Shown here: piece by piece, positions 24,662 through 32,718 of the stretch | Position numbering within the stretch: position 1 is the first letter of the stretch | How the letters are laid out: each line of letters begins with the position of its first letter | Source: JBHHZM01 sp046758065 | GTDB lineage: Bacteria > Pseudomonadota > Alphaproteobacteria > JAAXGF01 | DNA length: 44,008 bases | NCBI GenBank assembly: GCA_046758065.1 | Contig: JBHHZM010000006.1 | Span: forward strand, 1-44,008 | Reading direction: 5' to 3' | The notes under the pieces: model-generated | The model's database searches: none | Told to the model about the DNA's origin: nothing | The model's input: only the letters and a program-made list of their open reading frames with translations | Position numbers and translations under genes: made by a program

Positions 24662-24706
24662 ACCGCGTTTAAGTGAACATTAACCGCCCCGGGCGATACT
24701 CGTCGG

Positions 24707-25432
24707 ATGGACGCAGGTACGCGCACCGCGCTCTCGCCCGACCTCATCGTCAATGCGGCGGAGCGGTTGATTAGTGATACGGGCTCGACAGAATGGTCCG
24801 TGCGCTCGCTGTCGCGCATCCTCGAATGCGCGCCGGGCGCACTCTACCGCCACTTTCCCGGCGGCGCCTCCGAGATCGCCGCGGAGCTCCGCGAGCGCGA
24901 TTTCGCGCGCCTCGAAGCGGCGCTCGACGACGCCGAGCAGGACCCGGACGCCCCCGGTCTCGCCTGCCTCGATCATCGCTGCAACGCCGCGCGGCTCGCC
25001 CGCCGCTGCCACGCCTACCTCGACTTCGCCGCGGCCCACCCGGCGGTCTACCAGCACCTGTTCGGCCCGTTGCGCGGCGGTCTCAAGCCGCGACCGAGCG
25101 AGATCGTCGATCGCGCCATGATCGCGCGCCCGGCGGCGCTGATCCGCGACGCGGCGCGCGCGCGCGAGCTCAATCGTCCGGTCATCGGCGAGCACGAGGC
25201 CACCCAGATCGCCGAGCTGCTGTGGATCCAGGTCCACGGCTTCGCCGATCTGCGGCTGAGCGGCGCCGGCGGCGGGCGTCTCAAGGGGCTCGAGGTGCGC
25301 CTTCTGGTCAACCTGCTCGCGCTCGCCGGATTCGCCGTCGCGGCGACCCCGGCCGGCCTCGAGGCGGCGGCCAAGGCGGCGCAGCGCGAAGCGGATCGCA
25401 CCCCGATCAGGGCGCGCGCCGCGGCCGAATAA
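24707..25432 (+). CDS. TetR-family transcriptional regulator
   Basis: The protein has 241 residues. The N-terminal helix-turn-helix is LIVNAAERLISDTGSTEWSVRSLSRILECAPGALYRHFPGGASEI: the recognition helix is APGALYRHF, as in TetR proteins. The C-terminal ligand domain is helical and has the TetR_C-like LARRCHAYLDFAAAHPAVYQHLF, then a hydrophobic stretch LLVNLLALAGFAVAA. The gene is divergent from the hydrolase/aldolase genes and is the obvious candidate to repress them. The ligand is unknown. Nothing in the 170 bases after it looks coding. Confidence 0.88.
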   Translation: MDAGTRTALSPDLIVNAAERLISDTGSTEWSVRSLSRILECAPGALYRHFPGGASEIAAELRERDFARLEAALDDAEQDPDAPGLACLDHRCNAARLARRCHAYLDFAAAHPAVYQHLFGPLRGGLKPRPSEIVDRAMIARPAALIRDAARARELNRPVIGEHEATQIAELLWIQVHGFADLRLSGAGGGRLKGLEVRLLVNLLALAGFAVAATPAGLEAAAKAAQREADRTPIRARAAAE

Positions 25433-25603
25433 TCCGGGCGAATAATCCCGGCCCGTGTCGCGCCCGGCGCGACACGCCTCATCTATCTGAAAACACACGA
25501 TTTCCGACCCGCAGCACGGTCGTTCGCACGATGGCGCCGACGCCGGGCGGAGTCAAGACGGTCAAAAAGACCCCGCCGTCTCCGGTCGGAGCCCCGAAGG
25601 CAG

Positions 25604-25678
25604 TGGAGCGGGCGATGAGATTCGAACTCACGACCCCAACCTTGGCAAGGTTGTGCTCTACCCCTGAGCTACGCCCGC
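25604..25678 (-). tRNA. tRNA-Gly (anticodon GCC)
   Basis: On the minus strand the 75 nt begin GCGGGCGTAGCTCAGGGG, with an anticodon stem-loop ACCTTGCCAAGGT (loop TTGCCAA, anticodon GCC) and a T arm GTTCGAATC. The acceptor arms GCGGGCG and CGCCCGC pair fully, the discriminator is T, and CCA is encoded (25604-25606). A T5 run on the minus strand follows at 25564-25568 with a short GACC/GGTC stem, a possible terminator. Confidence 0.95.
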
Positions 25679-25752
25679 GCTCCCGCCGCCGCGATCGGCG
25701 CGGCGACCGTCGGGGCGATACTTAAGCGAAGCCACCGACCATTGCAAGCCCA

Positions 25753-25780
25753 TCGGGGGCGCCTGACAACCCCGGTCCCG
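25753..25780. repeat. Left copy of an imperfect 28-bp direct repeat
   Basis: It matches 27716-27743 at 26 of 28 bases, with the 15-bp core CGCCTGACAACCCCG identical. The segment can fold through CGGGG and CCCCG arms. It lies about 75 bp from the 5' end of tRNA-Gly. Confidence 0.7.
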
Positions 25781-25973
25781 CCGGCCGAAAGCCTAGTCGT
25801 CTTTTACAACCAGCAAGGCACGGCGGAACGGCATTCGTGACAAGGACGGGCAGGGCAGCGAATTTTCCCGCGTGGCGCCGTTGCCGGCGTAAGATGGCTT
25901 CATGCCGGGGCCGAGATCCGCCCCTGCAAGACCTGTATCGACGGTTTCCGGGTGAAAACGATCATGAAAGCAT

Positions 25974-25996
25974 CATCGCCTGCTTAACCGGCGATG
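25974..25996 (+). other. Hairpin upstream of the radical SAM gene
   Basis: Perfect 7-bp arms CATCGCC and GGCGATG with a 9-nt loop lie about 80 bp before the start codon. It could be a leader structure or an operator. No T-run follows, so it is not a standard terminator. Confidence 0.35.
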
Positions 25997-26062
25997 CCTG
26001 CCTCGCCTTTTCCAAAAGAGAAGGGGAGATGGCCGGCTCGTGGTTAAACCATGTTTGGCCGT

Positions 26063-26068
26063 AAGGAG
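26063..26068 (+). promoter_or_regulatory. Ribosome-binding site setting a TTG start
   Basis: AAGGAG is placed 6 nt before TTG at 26075. The in-frame ATG at 26051 has no purine-rich site upstream and the AAGGAG would lie inside it. This favours translation from TTG. Confidence 0.65.
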
Positions 26069-26074
26069 AGAGTT

Positions 26075-27700
26075 TTGAAGCGGCTCCGCATCACCATTAT
26101 CGATCTTGTCAGCAATAAACCGGCGCGACGGCTTTACGCGCGGATCATGAACCCGAACTTCGCGAGCATCATGCCCCAGGCGGTCGGCGTGTGGTGCGAG
26201 GAATTGGGCCACGATGTACGGTTCATTTGCTATACCGGATTCGAGGATTTCAGCCAGGAATTGCTCAACGATACCGATGTTCTCTTTGTCAGCGCCTTCA
26301 CGCTTTCGGCGCAGTTCGCTTACGCCATAAGCAATCTGTACCGGCGCCAGGGAGCGGTCACCGTACTTGGCGGCCCGCATGCGCGGTGCTACCCCGAGGA
26401 TGCCGCGCGCTACTTCGACTATGTGCTGGGCTTGACCGACAAATCGGTCGTCGATGACGTGCTTCGCGACGGAACGCCCCATCGCCCGGTCGGGCGCCAA
26501 CTCGGTTCGATGAAGCAGCCCGCGTATCTGCCCGGCGTCAGGGAGCGTTGGAAGTTCATCGAGCCGACGATAGCCAAGGCGCCCCTGTTCAAGCTCATTC
26601 CAATGATCGGCAGCACCGGGTGCCCGTACACCTGCAGCTTCTGTATCGATTCGGTTGTGAATTACCAAACTCTCGGGTTCGACCAGATTCGAGAGGACCT
26701 CGATTTTCTCCTCGGTAAGCTTAAGCGGCCGCACGTCGCCTGGCACGATCCGAACTTCGGAGTCCGATTCGATGATTACTTGTCAACGATCGAGGAGGCC
26801 GTGCCGTCCGGGCGAATCGACTTTGTTGCGGAAAGCAGCCTGTCGCTGCTCTCGGAACCGCATCTTCAGCGACTGCGAAAAAACGGCTTCAAAGCCATAT
26901 TGCCCGGTATCGAATCCTGGTACTCGCTCGGCAATAAATCAAAAACGGGCAACCACACGGGAATGGAAAAAGTTCTCCAGGTATCTGATCATGTAAAAAC
27001 AATCCTGCGCTATATACCTTATGTGCAGACGAATTTCGTTTTGGGACTGGATTGCGACGAAGGATCGGAGCCTTTCGAGTTAACCAAGCGATTTCTCGAT
27101 CTCACGCCGGGCGCCTACCCCGCATTCTCCCTGTTCACCGCTTATGGCCGCGCGGCGCCGCTCAATCTCGACCTCCAGCGCGACGGCCGCGTGTTGCCGC
27201 TTCCGTTTCACCTTCTGAACAGCACGCGCGCCATGAACATACGTCCCAGGAACTACGACTGGCCCAAATTCTTCCGGCACGTCGAGGATTTGACCTCCTA
27301 CGCGCACTCCCGGCGGCAGATTTATCGGCGCTTCCGGGCCACCAGCGGCTTCATTCCCAAATGGTTTGGCGCGTTGCGCGCCGGGACCTCAAAGAAAACG
27401 AAGTACTACGGGCAAGTTCATGATTTGCTCATGGGCGACAGGCCGTTCCGAGCGTTTTTCGAGGGCGGGAGCAGCCGGCTCCCCGAGTTCTTTGAGAACA
27501 TCATTCGCAATGAACTGGGCCGGTTTTGGGAGGCCTTGCCTTCCGGAGCGTTGCACCATGATCCCTATGCATACTTGAAGAGTTCTCTCGATAAATACGA
27601 TGACGGAACGGGAAGGCGGCATCGAGATACCCCCTCGCGAATTCATTACGGAAGGCAACACCGGAAAACCGAAGATATCGCTCCGCTACCCGCCACCTGA
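26075..27700 (+). CDS. B12-binding domain radical SAM protein of unknown substrate
   Basis: From the TTG start the product has 541 residues. Residues about 1-130 form a cobalamin-binding-like Rossmann domain (IMPQAVGVWCEELGHDVRFI, DVLFVSAFTLSAQFAYAI, VTVLGGPHARCYPEDAAR). The radical SAM core follows, with the [4Fe-4S] motif GCPYTCSFC (CxxxCxxC) near residue 190 and HVAWHDPNFGVRFDDY soon after. Then come ILPGIESWYSLGNKSKTG and TNFVLGLD. The C-terminal 200 residues are specific and rich in aromatic and basic residues. It is monocistronic, with no methyltransferase substrate, peptide or lipid gene beside it. GC is low (42% in one 60-base line). It lies between the two copies of a 28-bp repeat and beside an R-M system, which suggests it was acquired. 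The reaction cannot be inferred. Confidence 0.88.
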   Translation: MKRLRITIIDLVSNKPARRLYARIMNPNFASIMPQAVGVWCEELGHDVRFICYTGFEDFSQELLNDTDVLFVSAFTLSAQFAYAISNLYRRQGAVTVLGGPHARCYPEDAARYFDYVLGLTDKSVVDDVLRDGTPHRPVGRQLGSMKQPAYLPGVRERWKFIEPTIAKAPLFKLIPMIGSTGCPYTCSFCIDSVVNYQTLGFDQIREDLDFLLGKLKRPHVAWHDPNFGVRFDDYLSTIEEAVPSGRIDFVAESSLSLLSEPHLQRLRKNGFKAILPGIESWYSLGNKSKTGNHTGMEKVLQVSDHVKTILRYIPYVQTNFVLGLDCDEGSEPFELTKRFLDLTPGAYPAFSLFTAYGRAAPLNLDLQRDGRVLPLPFHLLNSTRAMNIRPRNYDWPKFFRHVEDLTSYAHSRRQIYRRFRATSGFIPKWFGALRAGTSKKTKYYGQVHDLLMGDRPFRAFFEGGSSRLPEFFENIIRNELGRFWEALPSGALHHDPYAYLKSSLDKYDDGTGRRHRDTPSRIHYGRQHRKTEDIAPLPAT

Positions 27701-27715
27701 ACCACCTCAAGCGCG

Positions 27716-27743
27716 TCGGGGACGCCTGACAACCCCGTTCCCG
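27716..27743. repeat. Right copy of the imperfect 28-bp direct repeat
   Basis: It matches the segment at 25753-25780 except for two bases, and starts 16 bp after the radical SAM stop codon. It is directly followed by a stronger hairpin. Confidence 0.7.
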
Positions 27744-27761
27744 GGCAACGAAAATGTTGCC
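27744..27761 (+). terminator. Intrinsic terminator-like hairpin after the radical SAM gene
   Basis: Perfect 6-bp arms GGCAAC and GTTGCC with loop GAAAAT are followed by the T-rich AATTTGTTCTC. It lies 44 bp after the stop codon. The remaining 180 bases to the methylase gene hold no supported feature. Confidence 0.5.
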
Positions 27762-27941
27762 AATTTGTTCTCGATATGGCAGGCTCAATCGTAAACCGCT
27801 CGTCGCTATCGATCGTACAAACTTCGATGTCTTACAACATCTAGAGTTTTCTCCGCGAAACCTGCTATATAGTGTAGTTCACAGCGAAGAAATATCCGAT
27901 TATCGGCGACAGAATGGCAATTTTCGTGGTCGTTTGAGACA

Positions 27942-29537
27942 ATGATTTCGTCAGCGATCGAGAACGAGGACAAGCTGCTTTCGCTTGCGCTATCGCTGGG
28001 CGCACGCACTGTCGAAGGGTGGTCTCGTGCCGAACTCGATCGTGTCCGCCATCTCGATCCACTCAGGGACGGCGCGCTGGTTCAACGCGCACGTAACGAA
28101 ATGCGCGCCGGCGGAGACCCGCTCGGCGAAATGTTCTGCTCCTTACGTTCACCCGCGGTTCGCCGCTTCCGGGGAGCAACCTATACGCCGAAACCGATTG
28201 TCGAATCGATGCTGTCGTGGGCCGCGTGCGGGCATGTGCCCGATCGTGTTGTGGATCCGGGTGCTGGATCGGGCCGCTTTCTTGTTTCGGCTGGGCGAAA
28301 ATTCCCCGCTGCCGCCCTCGTGGGCGTTGAGGTCGATCCCGTCGCTTCGATCCTCTTGAGGGCCAACCTCGCCGCCACTGGGTTGGCCGCGCGCTCAACC
28401 GTGCTTGTCGATGACTACCGGAACGTCTCTCTGCCAAAAATCCCGGGAAGATCCCTGTTTACCGGGAATCCCCCGTACGTCCGACATCACCTGATTGAAA
28501 AGAAATGGAAAAATTGGCTGGCTGAAACAGCCAAGGCGAGGAACCTTCGTGCGAGTCAGTTAGCCGGCCTGCACGTTCATTTCATTCTCAAGACAGTCGA
28601 GGAAGCGAGCGTCGGCGATTATGGCTCATTCATTACCTCGGCTGAATGGCTGGATGTCAACTACGGCTCTTTAGTGAGAGAACTCGTCTTGGAGGGATTG
28701 GGGGGGCAGGCAGTTCATTTGATCGAACCGAAATTGGCGCCTTTCCCCGATGCCGCAACCACTGGGGCGATCACCTGCTTTGAAGTCGGGAAACGTCCCG
28801 CGGCGGTATCGTTTTCAGTGGCACGAAAGATCGGCGATCTGAAGGATTTGCGTGGCGGGCAGCCGATTTCACGGGATCTCCTACTGACTGAGCGCCGGTG
28901 GACTGTTTTCACTCGCAAGCGGCAACCACTCCCCGAGGGTTGCGTGGAGCTTGGGGAATTTTGCCGCGTCCATCGTGGTCAGGTAACGGGAGGAAATCGT
29001 ATCTGGATTGCGGGGCCGCATGCGACAGGATTGCCCCGAAGAGCGCTGTTTCCGGCGGTGACCAAAGCGCGCGAGCTTATCGAAGCAGGAACAATTCTGT
29101 TCGATGGTTCGGGCCTTAGAAAGGTCATTGATCTTCCCCCGGAGTTGGATCTCTTTCACGGCGCCGAGCGGCGGGCGATCGAAAGATTCCTAAGGTGGGC
29201 GCGGCGGCAAGACGCCCATCGTGGTTACATTGCCAGAACTCGGCGAGCATGGTGGTCTGTCGGACTCCGTGAGCCGGCGCCGATTCTGGCCACCTACATG
29301 GCGCGCCGTCCGCCGGTATTCGTTCGGAATCTCGCGCGCGCTCGAAACATCAATATCGCGCACGGCATCTACCCCCAAATTCCACTGAACGAGAAGATGT
29401 TGAACCAACTCGTCGAACACCTTTCCGCGAACGCGACCGTGTCGCGCGGCCGAACGTACGCCGGGGGACTCACCAAGTTTGAACCGCGGGAAATGGAACG
29501 CGTACCCGTGCCCTCGCCCGAACTCCTGGCCGTATGA
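27942..29537 (+). CDS. Type II restriction-modification N6-adenine DNA methyltransferase (gamma type)
   Basis: The protein has 531 residues. Motifs in the gamma order: X-like GATYTPKPIVESM (78-90), I VVDPGAGSGRFLV (103-115) and IV TGNPPYV (175-180) with catalytic NPPY. Then come AEWLDVNYGSLVRELVLE and a C-terminal target-recognition part ending KFEPREMERVPVPSP. It would methylate adenine in a short DNA site to protect against the endonuclease whose ATG overlaps its TGA. No controller (C) protein gene is convincing upstream. Local GC (57-60% in sampled lines) is lower than in flanking genes, in keeping with transfer. Specificity is inferred from the XamI-like partner (GTCGAC) and is not proven. 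Confidence 0.88.
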   Translation: MISSAIENEDKLLSLALSLGARTVEGWSRAELDRVRHLDPLRDGALVQRARNEMRAGGDPLGEMFCSLRSPAVRRFRGATYTPKPIVESMLSWAACGHVPDRVVDPGAGSGRFLVSAGRKFPAAALVGVEVDPVASILLRANLAATGLAARSTVLVDDYRNVSLPKIPGRSLFTGNPPYVRHHLIEKKWKNWLAETAKARNLRASQLAGLHVHFILKTVEEASVGDYGSFITSAEWLDVNYGSLVRELVLEGLGGQAVHLIEPKLAPFPDAATTGAITCFEVGKRPAAVSFSVARKIGDLKDLRGGQPISRDLLLTERRWTVFTRKRQPLPEGCVELGEFCRVHRGQVTGGNRIWIAGPHATGLPRRALFPAVTKARELIEAGTILFDGSGLRKVIDLPPELDLFHGAERRAIERFLRWARRQDAHRGYIARTRRAWWSVGLREPAPILATYMARRPPVFVRNLARARNINIAHGIYPQIPLNEKMLNQLVEHLSANATVSRGRTYAGGLTKFEPREMERVPVPSPELLAV

Positions 29538-30454
29538 ATTCCCCGCCGACCTGGACTGCGGAAGAGCTGTCTGCCGCAGCCCGGCAAGCCAGGGAAGATT
29601 TTCGCCGCGAACGCCTCAACGAGCCTCTTGGGCTCTATCTTAAGATTTTCGATTCCTACGAGCCGGTATTCCGTAACGTCCTCGAACTCATCGAGACGCA
29701 CGGCGCGACAACGACTTCCATCGACAATATCCGCGCGATCGTGACCGACTCGCAACGTCTAAACGCCTTCCGGTATCTCGCCGCACCCCCGCTTTCAGAG
29801 AACGACCTGCAGATTCTCGCAGAGGTGGAATCGCTGGCCAAGACGCGATTGCGCGCCAGTCCCGCGCTCGCGAAACGCGTCTTTGAAACGGTTGCGCTCG
29901 CACTTGATCCCCGTCGCATGCCGTGGTTGCAGGATGAACGCGAACCGAGCAAGGGGGAAATCAAGCGGGCAGCAGTCGCGTCGACGGCGCTGTTTGCCGC
30001 GCAGCGGGTGGGGACAATCAGACGAGGGCGCGCCAAGCAACTCGAAGAAGCGGTGAAGGGCGCTCTGATCGACTTGGGATTCTGTAAAGCGCCCCGCAAA
30101 ACGATCAACAGCGTGGCCGATTTACCCAAACCGGGCACATTCTATTCCGAAACGAAGATGGGAATTCACAAGGCCGATATCGTGATCGGGCTTTACGACC
30201 ACCGCACCATGCCGATCGAATGCAAGGTATCGAATTCCGAAGTCAATTCAATCAAGCGGGTGGTCAAGGAAAGCTCGGGCAAGGCGGTCGATTGGATCAC
30301 CGATTTTGGGCGTAAGAATGTTGTTCCGGCAGCGGTGATTGCCGGCGTTTTCAACGTCAGCACGCTCTTGGACGCCCAGGAGAAAGGACTGGCAATCTTC
30401 TGGGGGCGCGATCTCCCCGCCCTCACGAAGTGGATACGCCGCACCAATATCTGA
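29534..30454 (+). CDS. XamI-like type II restriction endonuclease
   Basis: The protein has 306 residues. Its start overlaps the methylase stop (ATGA), so the pair is translationally coupled. A PD-(D/E)xK core is visible: D215 in HKADIVIG, then E229-C-K231 in MPIECKVSNSE, with a downstream basic helix (IKRVVKESSGKAVDWITDFG). The overall length and text resemble the XamI endonuclease family, which cuts GTCGAC. That family call is from recognition and should be confirmed. If it cuts GTCGAC, the host must be methylated, because this site occurs repeatedly in the window (for example 102-107, 4261-4266 and 13361-13366) and once in its own gene (29980-29985). Confidence 0.8.
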   Translation: MNSPPTWTAEELSAAARQAREDFRRERLNEPLGLYLKIFDSYEPVFRNVLELIETHGATTTSIDNIRAIVTDSQRLNAFRYLAAPPLSENDLQILAEVESLAKTRLRASPALAKRVFETVALALDPRRMPWLQDEREPSKGEIKRAAVASTALFAAQRVGTIRRGRAKQLEEAVKGALIDLGFCKAPRKTINSVADLPKPGTFYSETKMGIHKADIVIGLYDHRTMPIECKVSNSEVNSIKRVVKESSGKAVDWITDFGRKNVVPAAVIAGVFNVSTLLDAQEKGLAIFWGRDLPALTKWIRRTNI

Positions 30455-30522
30455 TCGGCCGCGGCGCGATCGCGGCGGCAAGCGAACCGGGCTTGACCAT
30501 GACGGTACGACGGCCGCGGGGG

Positions 30523-30552
30523 TTGTGGCCGGGCCGGCGCTCCGGCTATATA
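30523..30552 (+). promoter_or_regulatory. Promoter immediately upstream of the ProX gene, possibly leaderless
   Basis: TTGTGG (30523-30528) and TATATA (30547-30552) are 18 bp apart. Transcription would then start close to 30559, almost at the ATG (30560). No Shine-Dalgarno is present. Confidence 0.4.
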
Positions 30553-30559
30553 GCGCGCC

Positions 30560-31060
30560 ATGCCCGCCACCCGCGAAGCGCTGTTCGCCCGCCTCGAAGA
30601 ACTCGGCATCGCGACCGAGACCCACGAGCATCCCCCGGTTTTTACCGTCGAGGAGGCCCGGCGTCACTGCGCCCATCTGCCGGGCGGTCACTGCAAGAGC
30701 CTGTTCTTCAAGGACAAGAAGGGCGCCTTGTGGCTGGTCGTCACGCTCGACGATCGCCGGCTCGACCTGAAGTCGCTCGACCGGACGATCGGCGCGGCGC
30801 GGCTCTCGTTCGGCCGGCCCGAGCTGCTCTACGAGGTGCTCGGCGTCACCCCGGGCTCGGTGACGCCCTTCGCGCTGATCAACGACTGCGACCGCCGGGT
30901 CAACGTGGTGCTCGACCGCGAGATGATGGCGCTCGACCTGCTCAACTACCACCCGCTGTCGAACGACGCGACGACCGCGATCAGACCCGGCGATCTGCGC
31001 GCCTTCATCGCCTCGTGCGGCCACGAGCCGCGCGAGCTCGACCTCGCCGCGCCCGGCTGA
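30560..31060 (+). CDS. Prolyl-tRNA deacylase, ProX/YbaK type
   Basis: The protein has 166 residues. It is a freestanding editing domain that hydrolyses mischarged Ala-tRNA(Pro). The catalytic Lys is K46 in GGHCKSLFFKDKKG and the GxxxP loop is GVTPGSVTPFALINDC (95-110). The N-terminal THEHPPVFTVEEA also matches the family. The gene follows the R-M genes by 105 bp and shows the normal GC of the chromosome again, so it marks the right edge of the low-GC block. A TATATA box sits 8 nt before the start and there is no ribosome site, so the mRNA may be leaderless. Confidence 0.92.
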   Translation: MPATREALFARLEELGIATETHEHPPVFTVEEARRHCAHLPGGHCKSLFFKDKKGALWLVVTLDDRRLDLKSLDRTIGAARLSFGRPELLYEVLGVTPGSVTPFALINDCDRRVNVVLDREMMALDLLNYHPLSNDATTAIRPGDLRAFIASCGHEPRELDLAAPG

Positions 31061-31135
31061 GCCGCCGCCCGGCTCTTGCCAGTCGCCCCGGAAGTCGCCA
31101 TGTTTGTCCCGCATCAACCGTAAAGGGGTCGCTTC

Positions 31136-32047
31136 ATGGAACCGATCATCGGCGCGGCGCCGGGCGGGGACGGCGCCGACGTGATCAAGGACGGCGACAC
31201 CGAGAGCTTCGAGGCCGACGTCATCGCCGCCTCGCGCAAGACGCCGGTGATCGTCGATTTCTGGGCGCCGTGGTGCGGTCCCTGCAAACAGCTCGGCCCG
31301 GCGCTCGAAAAGGCGGCGCGCGCCGCCGGCGGCAAGGTCCGCCTCGTCAAGATCAACATCGACGAGAACCCGCAGCTCGCCGAGATGTTCCGCGTCCAGT
31401 CGATCCCCGCGGTGTTCGCCTTCGACAAGGGCCAGCCGGTCGACGGTTTCGCCGGGGCGCTGCCCGAAAGCCAGATCAAGGCCTTCGTCCAGCGCCTCAC
31501 CGGCGATAGCGGGCCGACGGCGGTCGAGCAGGCGCTGGCGCGCGCCGGGGACGCGCTGGAATCCGGGGATTACGGCACGGCGAGCGCCCTGTTCAGCCAG
31601 ATTCTCGGCCACGAGGCCGACAACCCGAACGCCATCGCCGGCCTCGCGCGCTGCTATCTCGCCGCGGGCGAGCCGGCGCGCGCCCGGGAGATCCTCGACA
31701 CCGCGGCCGAGAAGGACGCGAACCACCCCGAGATCGCCGGCGCGCGCGCGGCGCTCGTGCTGGCGGAGGAAGCGGCCCAGGCGGGCGGCGATCTCGCCGG
31801 GCTCGAAGATCGTCTGGCCCGCGATTCCAACGATCACCCGGCGCGCTACGATCTCGCGCTGGCGCTATACGGCGCCGGTCAGCGCGAGGCGGCGGTCGAG
31901 CACCTGCTCGAGATCGTGCGTCGCAACCGCGGCTGGAACGACGAGGCCGCGCGCAAGAAGCTGGTCGACCTGTTCGAGGCCTTCGGCCCCGACGATCCGC
32001 TCACCGTCGAGTCGCGCCGCAAACTCTCGTCGCTGCTGTTCGCATGA
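31136..32047 (+). CDS. cnoX: Thioredoxin-TPR protein, CnoX (YbbN) type
   Basis: The protein has 303 residues. Residues about 22-125 are a thioredoxin domain with an intact active site WCGPC (C47, C50) in VIVDFWAPWCGPCKQLGPAL. The rest is helical TPR-like repeats (YGTASALFSQILGHEADNPN, LARCYLAAGEPARAREIL). CnoX is a redox-active holdase that transfers clients to GroEL. E. coli YbbN lacks the first Cys, whereas alphaproteobacterial ones keep CGPC, as here. AAAGGGG precedes the ATG. Its stop overlaps the start of the LON-domain gene (ATGA). Confidence 0.92.
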   Translation: MEPIIGAAPGGDGADVIKDGDTESFEADVIAASRKTPVIVDFWAPWCGPCKQLGPALEKAARAAGGKVRLVKINIDENPQLAEMFRVQSIPAVFAFDKGQPVDGFAGALPESQIKAFVQRLTGDSGPTAVEQALARAGDALESGDYGTASALFSQILGHEADNPNAIAGLARCYLAAGEPARAREILDTAAEKDANHPEIAGARAALVLAEEAAQAGGDLAGLEDRLARDSNDHPARYDLALALYGAGQREAAVEHLLEIVRRNRGWNDEAARKKLVDLFEAFGPDDPLTVESRRKLSSLLFA

Positions 32048-32718
32048 CCCCGCTTGCGTACGCCCCCGGAATCGATGCGCTGCCCGAGACGCTGCCGATC
32101 TTCCCGCTCGCCGGGGTGCTTCTGCTGCCGCGCGGGCGCCTGCCGCTCAACATCTTCGAGCCGCGCTATCTGGCGATGACCCGGGACGCGATCGCCGGCG
32201 ATCACCTGATCGGCATGGTGCAGCCGCTCGACGCGGCGAGCGAAGGCGAACCGCAGCCCGCGGTCTACCGGACCGGCTGCACCGGGCGCATCACCGACCT
32301 GAAGGAAACCGACGACGGCCGTTACCTGATCATCCTTACTGGGCTGTGCCGTTTCACCATCGCCGGCGAGCTGCCCCTGAACGAAAGCGGCTACCGCCGC
32401 GTACGCGTCGTCTACGGCGTCTTCGCCGACGATCTCGGGCCGGCCGACGACAGCGCGGTCGACCGGGTGCGGCTGGGGCGGGTCCTCAAGGACTTCTTCG
32501 AAACCGGCGACGAGGTCGCGATCGACTGGCGCTCGATCGAGCGCACCCCGAGCGAGAGCCTGGTGGTGTCGCTGTCGATGACGCTGCCGTTCTCGCCGAG
32601 CGAGAAGCAGGCGCTGCTCGAAGCGCGCGATCTGGCCGAACGAACGGGTATTCTCATATCGCTGATGGAGATGATGGCGGCGCAGGAGCAGACCGGCGCC
32701 GCGGCGCGCGTGCAATGA
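32044..32718 (+). CDS. LON peptidase substrate-binding domain protein
   Basis: The protein has 224 residues and only the N-terminal LON substrate-recognition domain, with no ATPase or protease part. Typical text: LPIFPLAGVLLLPRGRLPLNIFEPRYLAM, LIGMVQPL, GRITDLKETDDGRYLIILTGLCRF and a C-terminal coiled helix EREALLEARDLAERTG-like. Such proteins are common but uncharacterised. It is translationally coupled to cnoX upstream and to the Trm112-like gene downstream (both ATGA overlaps), so it belongs to one housekeeping transcript. Confidence 0.92.
   Translation: MTPLAYAPGIDALPETLPIFPLAGVLLLPRGRLPLNIFEPRYLAMTRDAIAGDHLIGMVQPLDAASEGEPQPAVYRTGCTGRITDLKETDDGRYLIILTGLCRFTIAGELPLNESGYRRVRVVYGVFADDLGPADDSAVDRVRLGRVLKDFFETGDEVAIDWRSIERTPSESLVVSLSMTLPFSPSEKQALLEARDLAERTGILISLMEMMAAQEQTGAAARVQ

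Larger units (their letters stand above)
25679..26074. other. Intergenic region between tRNA-Gly and the radical SAM gene
   Basis: These 396 bases have no supported gene. They contain the left copy of the 28-bp repeat (25753-25780), a hairpin with 7-bp arms CATCGCC / GGCGATG (25974-25996), and the AAGGAG ribosome site of the next gene. Short open frames here lack a plausible start and coding character. Confidence 0.5.

Noticed and set aside
25604..25780. Island integration at the 3' end of tRNA-Gly
   Set aside because: The tRNA is on the minus strand, so its 3' end faces left, away from the low-GC block, and I saw no second copy of the tRNA 3' end.
27754..27945. A 63-codon open frame overlapping the methylase ATG, considered as a controller (C) protein
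   Set aside because: It has no helix-turn-helix, no ribosome site and is shorter than known C proteins; the ATGA overlap may be chance.
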